DNA of 64,000 bases from Apostichopus japonicus (taxonomy: Eukaryota > Echinodermata > Holothuroidea > Aspidochirotida > Stichopodidae): the NCBI RefSeq assembly GCF_037975245.1, contig NC_092575.1, positions 22,592,341 to 22,656,340 on the forward strand, written 5' to 3'. Position 1 is the first letter of the stretch. Each line of letters starts with the position of its first letter. Made by a program: the position numbers and the translations under genes. Of the stretch, positions 53,001 through 62,000 are shown piece after piece. The notes under the pieces are model-generated. The model had not been told where the DNA came from and made no database searches. It saw nothing but the letters and a program-made list of their open reading frames with translations.

Positions 53001-56000
53001 ACTACTTCACACCACAGTACGCTATGTTTACATGAAGGGACAGTTCTGCAGTGTGTTGAATCGGACGTTATATATACGTATTGGAATTTAAACGGACGTA
53101 TAAGGGTGTGATTCACTCACCGTTGCTGCCGAACGACTGATGCCCATCTTACAGTGTACGAGAGCTTTAGTACCTGTTTCTCTGTCGATGAAATATGAGA
53201 AAAAATTCTTGAAAATTGCAGAGTAAAATCTTTCCAATTTGATTTAATGTTTACCTTTGTGATATAAGAATAAAGGGAAAAGTGAATACTATGGGGAGGG
53301 GGAGGATAAAGAAGGGCCTGTTATATCACACTATTATCAACACCAAATTTGCAAATGGTTTTCAGGATAATTTTGATGCAATGATCAAGCTGTACTTGAA
53401 TAAAGCTTCAATCAAATCCCTCCTCGTTACAATCTTTAACGAGCACTGGGTTATATCAAACTTTTCCGTTTCTAAGAATCACATAGAAAGTTTGTTTAAT
53501 TTCCCTCTCATTTCTTTTTGACAAATAAATAAATAAATAAACAAATTAATGAATAAACTTCCAAGTTTTACTTGATGACATTGAAATCCCATTAACTTGA
53601 TTTCAATAGTAGAATCGCAGAACAAACTGTTCTCTGTAGGTTTTATGTCGAAGTCAAAAATAGAAAATTTGATGAAATATGTGTCGTGCCTTGTGGATGA
53701 GGAAAAAAGTATCATGTAGAAACATAATTTAAGAAAACCACTCTCTGTTTTCCACAAAACTTTCCGGGCCAGAGCGGCTGGAAACCTTACCTGGCTTTTG
53801 ACAAGAATATGTAGGTCTCATCCCAGTGTCTGAGAAGGTCGGACTGTTTATCAAATCCCTCCTCATTACAATCTTTTAAGAACACTGGCTTATATCAAAC
53901 TTTCCCTTTTCAAAGAATCACATAGAAGGCTTGATTAATCTCCCTCCAGAGTTTAATTTCCTACCAGAGCGGCTGAAAACTTACCTGGCTTTTGACAAGA
54001 ATCTGTAGGTCTCGTCCCAGTGTCTGAGAAGGTCGGCCTGTTCGTTGTCCAATAAGCGTACGTTGTGATACGTGAAGTGATGGGGGAAGAAATTGTCAAT
54101 CTCTATCGAGATGTTGAGAACGTAGCGTATTCTGCGAGAAAGGGCAGAATTTACTTCAAATCGGGGAGTAAATACTCCTGAAATTTTATTAAGCTCGACG
54201 AAAGATGGCTATTACCATAAAATCAACTGTCGAAAATACGCACTGACCTATGATAGGAATCATGGATAATTCTTTGTGTACCAAACAAATATGACAGTTT
54301 TATACTATAATTTCAAATGACATCAAAGGTATAAAATTTTACAAAAGGTGGCATGTTTGTAATATCATACAAAAAAGAGGAATAAAATCCACAACTGTTT
54401 GGTCTTGGGTTTTTAGTCATCTTCATTTTTCAGTTATCGACTTATATTAGATTTGCAGAGTTGTAACGATTTGTCTCAGGGTAGACTTGTGTCAATTTTC
54501 CAGTAATTTTTGAGATTTGAGTCAAATCATGGACTGAAGTCTGTCATTGTGTTAATATCTCTATGGGAAGAAAATTTTCATAAAGTTGTCCAAATCACGT
54601 CACTTTTGAAATCTAGACATGAGCCTCATGACTCCTCGTTAGTCAAACAGAGGTATATTCTTAAGTAACCTACCAGATATAATGCCCTTAGTACCTACAG
54701 CCACTAACTGTCTCTATCAATCAAGCGCAGATGCTTAACAAATTCCTTACGGAGTATATGGACACTGTATACCTGCACATGGAACGGTACAGGGTACGTA
54801 CGTAGTTGTTCTATTCCACACTTTATACATAATCGTGAAATGGAAAAACATAAACAATAACTCACAAAATATCAGACCCTAGAGGAACGAATGAAGGATG
54901 CTAATCAGATTTTAAATATCTAGAAAGTGGCTTAAATTCAACAGCTTTCTGAGAGCGAAAAGTTCCACTGTAATTAACCTCTATACCCTGTATAATCCCT
55001 ACAAGTAATCTGAAAATTTGCAACGTTCAAATCTTACTCTTTCCTTTCTGAAGCTTGGCTACTTTGTTGTGTTTTTTGAAGAGATAAAAAAAAAGTATCA
55101 TTCACACCTACAATTGTCAAAGTTTTAACACTCACCCAATTTTGTCCATCTCCTCAAAGTTTGATGCATTCCACTCACTGCCCTGTGAATATAAAGATTG
55201 ATAGGAGCTATTTAATTCAAGGTAAACACAAATCACAGCAAATATGGATCAGAACAATGTGTATACTTATTGACAATTCACAAAATGCCCTCAATCTAAA
55301 GGTAACAACTATACGTTGATACTATCAGGTATTTTTTCCCCCCTAAATTGATAACGAGGATAGGCTGCCATTTTCTTACACCTAGTTCTCCTCATGGTTG
55401 ATGCTCTGTCATCATCTGTACCATGAGCGGGAACTTCCCTAGCAACCATTCTCTATGGGTTGGTAGGGTTATCTGATTTAATGGGCACCCTTTTTTCCAT
55501 GGGATTGTTACAGACATCCATTTAGCAGGGGTGTGATTGGAATATCCTCTGTGAGTAGATATGAACTCCCCATTTTCTTTGGTTTGGCAAAGGCAAAATT
55601 CAGCATGTGTTGGTATAGAAGAAGGTATTCCCTTCAGATAATCCCCCCTCCCCCCCCCCAAAAAAAACATTCTCTCTGGTTTTGGAAGGACAAACATCCA
55701 ACATAGGTTGGATATGTCTAAACATTTTCATTTTGTTTGACATTACAGCCCATGTTCTATGGTGGGGTAAGTGCTACCATTGAGCATGGGGTTGGTATGG
55801 ATATAGCTGTTTCTCTTCAGTTAGTCAATGTAGCTAATATCTATGGTTTGGTAAGTGGCACCCAATCAGCGTCGGTTGGAAATGGGTTACCACTTTCCCT
55901 GTGGATGTCAGAGTTGTCCACGAACCCCAACTTTGCCAGGTTTGGAACCGAATCGAACGCTAGGGAAAAGTAAGGTGATCATCTTCCTTATGAAACAGAT

Positions 56001-59000
56001 TCCTCAAAATAAGATGGACTCACTTCATCCCGTCCCGGTAAATTTGAAGTAAGAGAGTAAATAATGGACTGTTCCCAACTAATGATTAGATGGCACATTT
56101 TTGAAGAGCAAATCTGGTTCTTAATTAAATTTCTCACCACAAATGTTTCTTGTTCGCTTTATAATATGTATATTATTTCCTTGCCATTGTTCTGTTTCTT
56201 TGAGACTGGACTATGTCATGACATCAGCTTTTTTGAAAATTGAAAATTCTTGGGGGGAGCTCAATCAAATTGGACGGACTATTTGAAGTATACTTCGCAC
56301 ACTTCGTTCCTCCAACAAACTGTATCTAACTGTTGCTAAACCACGCTTGAAGACCTATGGTTACAGAAGCAATGAATATTCTGGCTCTTATCCATGGAAC
56401 AAGTTACCAGATCACATTCGAATATGCTCTAAATTTCCTCCTTTTAAAGTTTACTTAAAGACCCAATTTTTCACTTGTTCTTTTGTTAATTAATTGGCTT
56501 TCTTTGTAAAGCGCCTTGAGCAGTTACTTTTGTCTACTGATTTGGCGCTATATATAGTCTCATTTATTATTATTGTTTATTATTACTTACCAAATAAAGA
56601 AAGTCTAATATTTTGGTAGCAGAGTCCATCTGTCCGAGGACGCTCATGGCTTGCTTGTCTATTGCACTCCTGTATTCCATCAGGTTACGGCCCATCTCTT
56701 CCTCCAGTCTTAACCGAAGCTGGAGGACGAAGAACGAGAAGAAGAAGAATTACCGATTGATCACGGCACCAATGAAAACAACAAGAAACACTTGCACTTC
56801 GTTGCCAATCTTTGACAGTAGCTGGTTGTGTTTCATTTTTATGACCTTTCCACTTTTCTCGTAATTCAAGTTAATTGATGCCATCGTAAAGTAAGAATTC
56901 GATGAAATTTTTTTCTTTTCTTCTCAAAATCTTCGATCATTATGTGGAAAGGAGAGAGACCAAATCTACATTGGATATCCCAAAACTTGCTGGTTTGGAT
57001 ATTTACGAGTGATGAGCTTACCTGTCTCCCCACAACCTTAGCACCTTTGTTCTACTCTGCCTAGAATGTCCTATTAACCTTTATAACACTGTGCGCCCTC
57101 TATAACCGGCCCCTCCTATCAATGCCTTTCCTTCTCATTCTACCATCCAAAGTGCCTGTATCACGTTTTTCGAGTGGATATTTTTCCTTTGGCTTAGACG
57201 TCGTTTGCAGACCGATAAGTATCCTTTTCTTGCATAGGGAGGGATTTTGGGACTGTTTTGTGGAGCAACTGACGCGAGGAGCGAAGTAGATCTGATTCTT
57301 ACATCTAATGCAGAATAGATGAGTCAGGATAAACTCTGCTATGACACTGTGGGTTGTCTAGGTAACCATCCTTCTGGATGGCGAGTATACTTACATATCT
57401 TCCAGTTATACTGTCCAGATCCACCTGGGTCATGATCTCTTTGAGTTTGACCCAGATATATCTTTCTGTGAGTTCCCTTTCAGTCGGGCAATAATGGCCT
57501 CCTTCTACAAATAAACTGCAAACAAAATGAAAAACCAAAAAAGAAGGTCAACGAATCTTTAAAACAAAGATAATAATGTGAAAGTAGTTCAAGGGTTTTT
57601 GAAGACAAAGAACAATTTATTGTTCAAAATTAGTGCAGCAGTTTTGAAGGCCCTAAAATTTGTCTCTAATAAAATGGTGGTAAAAATGTGTGAAACACTG
57701 CTATACATGTTTGCATTTATATAGCAATCTGACCATTTAATAATGATACATCACAACACACCAACATGGCACATCACAACAGTACCAATAACATGATACG
57801 CAGTGATACATCTTAACAAAACACCAATAGCATATTAAACAGTACACCAACACGGTACATCACAACACACCAATAGCATACATTACACAGTACACCAACA
57901 TGAAACATCACAACATATCAATAGCATGTTACATAGTACACCAACATGTTACAACACAACACAACACACCAATAGCATACATTACACAGTACACCAACAT
58001 GAAACATCACAACACACCAATAGCATATTAAACAGTACACCAACACGGTACATCACAACACACCAATAGCATACATTACACAGTACACCAACATGAAACA
58101 TCACAACTCAATAGCATGTTACACAGTACACCAACATGTTACAACACAACACAACACACCAATAGCATGTTACATAGTACATCAACATGAAACATCACAA
58201 CACACCAATAGCATGTTACACAGTACACCAACATGAAACATCACAACACAATAGCATGTTACACAGTACACAAACATGTTACAACACAACACAACACACC
58301 AATAGCATGTTACATAGTACATCAACATGAAACATCACAACACACCAATAGCATACATTACACAGTACACCAACATGAAACATCACAACACAATAGCATG
58401 TTACACAGTACACCAACATGTTACAACACAACACAACACACCAATAGCATGTTACATAGTACACCAACATGAAACATCACAACACACCAATAGCATACAT
58501 TACACAGTACACCAACATGAAACATCACAACTCAATAGCAGGTTACACAGTACACCAACATGTTACAACACAACACAACACACCAATAGCATGTTACATA
58601 GTACATCAACATGAAACATCACAACAGTACCAATAACATGGTACACAGTGATACATCTTAACAAAACCCATAGCATATTAAACAGTACACCAACATGGTA
58701 CATCACAACACACCAATAGCATATTACACAGTACACCAACATGAAACATCACAACACAATAGCATGTTACACAGTACACCAACATGTTACAACACAACAC
58801 AACACACCAATAGCATGTTACATAGTGCATCAACATGAAACATCACAACACACCAATAGCATACATTACACAGTACACCAACATGAAACATCACAACTCA
58901 ATAGCATGTTACACAGTCCACCAACATGTTACAACACAACACAACACACCAATAGCATGTTACATAGTACACCAACATGAAACATCACAACAGTACCAAT

Positions 59001-62000
59001 AACATGGTACACAGTGATACATCTTAACAAACCCATAGCTCATCACACAGTACACCAACATGATACATCACAACACACCAATAGCATACATTACACAGTA
59101 CACCAACATGAAACATCACAACACACCAATAACATGGTACACAGTAGACTGTAATTAAAGTGTTACAACAGTTGCAAGGAGATGCAAAACCAATGCTGCA
59201 ATGTCCTTACACTTCATGGTAGGACATATGATCCTCAAAGTGCGAATAGGTGTCTGGGAGTAGGTTCCATTCGTAGACGCATTTGGTTGAAGAGGGAGGT
59301 AGGGATGTGTAGTAACCAGCCCAGGTCAGGTTCAGACCAGATGGAATGTAGTTCCTGTTACGAGCTATTTGACATGACTTGTTTAGGCACTGGATGGCGG
59401 ACCTGAGCATGGAAAGATGAAGTATATATTCAATGAAACAGATAACTGTGCTTTCCCACCCCTCTCTGAAATGATAAAAGCTGCAAACAAGTTGGGCTTT
59501 CACTTTTGTCATATTAGAATTACTGAGTTTGTAGATTAGTTTTAAAGAAAAAAAGAAACAAACTCCTCATCAAGGAACCTATCAAAGATAAGAAGTAAAA
59601 AAAAACAAACAAGTCGTCAAAGTTCTTTTGCAATGATGTTATCTCTTCACTGTTCAATGTAATGGGGGCATATATGGTAGTTGGTTGGTTTCTCCTGCCC
59701 CCAACCACTCCCTCCCCCCCCGCCACCCACAACACACAAATTTACATCATTAGATGAAAACCAAATACTGATTACACACTTCTTGGCAGAGAAAAACGCT
59801 TGACATGATGTCATCAAAAACCGCTCACAGTGCCTCATTTCCTTGAGTAACAAAGGGCTGAAAATCCAGGTTAAAGTAAGTCATATTTGATACAACCATA
59901 TCTACAGTTGGAACCAAGGATTAAAAGGGTGTCTTGGGGTCTTGAACTTGCTGCATTGAATACAGTAGTTTAGTCTTTCCTAGATGGTTGTTACATTGTC
60001 TGCAGCAGTATTGTGTCTGTAAAGACCTTTCAACTGTCTGAAAATTAGGCCAATTGGAAGTAAACTATTTCATTAGACTATTAACAGTGACAGACTAGAT
60101 TGGCAGGCTGACAAGCAGATACATGGACAAATGCAGAGTTTGATGGACTGGTTAGCTCTCTGGCTTGAGTCGTCAAGTTCGTCGCAGGTCTACTTATCAC
60201 TACAATTAGGAAAGGTGACTAATAGCTTTGGACGACAATAACAAGGTGTTTGGCTGCCAAAATATCAGCAGCCTTGCAGATTCTGTATTTTAACTGTTTC
60301 CTGTTTTTGTTTTTGTTTTGCTATTGATTGACATCTTTCATGCTGATACACTTCTTATAGTGTTAATGAATCATTTTTATTTTACACTATGACTACTTGA
60401 TGACTTCCTTGGCTAGTAGGCTTCTCAGAGCATGTACAACATATATATTTACATGTATATGTATATGCAAAGACAATCAAGTGCTTGAAATGAAAGTCTT
60501 TTAAAATTCAAATCAAAGTCTATTTAAAATTGAACAGCGCCACCATATCTGCATGATCACTAAAACGCTGTTTGTCCAGCATTTATCTCTAACCTTGCAC
60601 ACAAAAGTACATGAGGATAATTCAAAACCAACAATATCAACCAGTAACTACAAGTACGTCTTTTAGTCAATGCTGTCAGAGGCTAGTATATTTTAGATGC
60701 GAAAGAGTATTTCTTATGTACATGAATATGTTAACTGCATAACTTGTTAAATATTTGATCATAATACATGTATGCCTTACTATATATTTCTTGTTTTGGA
60801 CTAAACCATCTTTGAGACCATTTGAGATGCTAAAGAACATCTAGATAATCAATCTATTACTTTGCCTGATCTTTCGTCGGCCTTTACGGGAACAGGATCA
60901 CAGACTTGGACTTGAACTGAACTCCTGCAGTCATTTCAAACTCACCATCAAATACCTCCTCCACCATCATCAGGATTCTATCATCATACGATTGTCAAAA
61001 ATTGGAAGATCATCAAGTGACCATACCATCTAAGCCACCATCTCTGACCCTGAACCCTGTGAGGGGGGGATGGCCAAATAGTCCAGTCTATGGTCCAACT
61101 TACCACATTGCTTGAATAGACACTGGCTTGAAGATGTAGGACCTAGCGCTGGTGTGTACGCCAAACCCACCATCTCCGTCCATGGATATACCGGTGTCCC
61201 CCCATATTGGAAGGACGAGGCCGACGGTACAGTTAGAGTTCTGGAGATCTACCCCTAGGATAATGGTCTCTTCCGTGTCGTCGACTCCCAGTGTGGACAC
61301 CAGGACCATGTATCGTACATACTGGTCGTAAATATTCTCCAGGCGGACAGCCTGTAAAGACGCACGAGGGTACAAACAGTTAATAGGGGGGGGATGCATA
61401 AAACTTAACCTGATATTAATTTTCTTTCACTTCATATCACTTTTACATGTCATTCACCGTTATCAAGATAAAAGATATTTATAAACAAAAAGATTAAAAA
61501 ACCCCAAAAGTTCAAGTACTTCTGCTTGAATAAATATTCCAGCCCCAAATAAAAAGAATCTTTACTAAATGACAATGCTACCACAGGTATGCCATATCCT
61601 CAGGAGAGTATAAAAGATAAGTGAAGGAGGGAGGGAGGGATAGTAAAGGGGAGGATGGGCTGGTCACCCTTGATGGATTCTTAAACTGACTAAAATTAGG
61701 AGTGAAGCAACTAATTTTGGCTGACCAAATGTGTTGACTTTCTCACAAATTACAAAAAAGAAAGAAGAAATATCAAAAGTAAAGAGAATACATGCCAGTT
61801 TCCTGGAACAGCAAGTAGAGTCATAGTGTAAACATATCTATAAGCAACAACCATTTACAAAGAAATCTACTTGCAACAAGTCTAAGTCTTTCCAACAACC
61901 ATTTTTTTTAACACATTTCTGTGTGACTGCATAGAGATGTCAACTGCATGTTTACAGACACATTTGTTTACTTTTAAATCGACTTTAATGACGTGAAATG

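Noticed and set aside
53171-53178. Alternative acceptor AAACAG for SSH exon H
   Set aside because: Using it would bring a stop in frame two codons later; the upstream CGACAG gives the correct phase with exon G.
58233-58980. Plus-strand open frames rich in His, Thr and Gln
   Set aside because: They are translations of the 46-bp minisatellite. They recur with the repeat and have no independent coding evidence.
60140-60190. Possible tRNA-derived SINE head (GGTTAGCTCTCTGGC...GTTCGTCGCAGG)
   Set aside because: Box A/B-like spacing is only approximate, no cloverleaf could be built and no second copy was seen.
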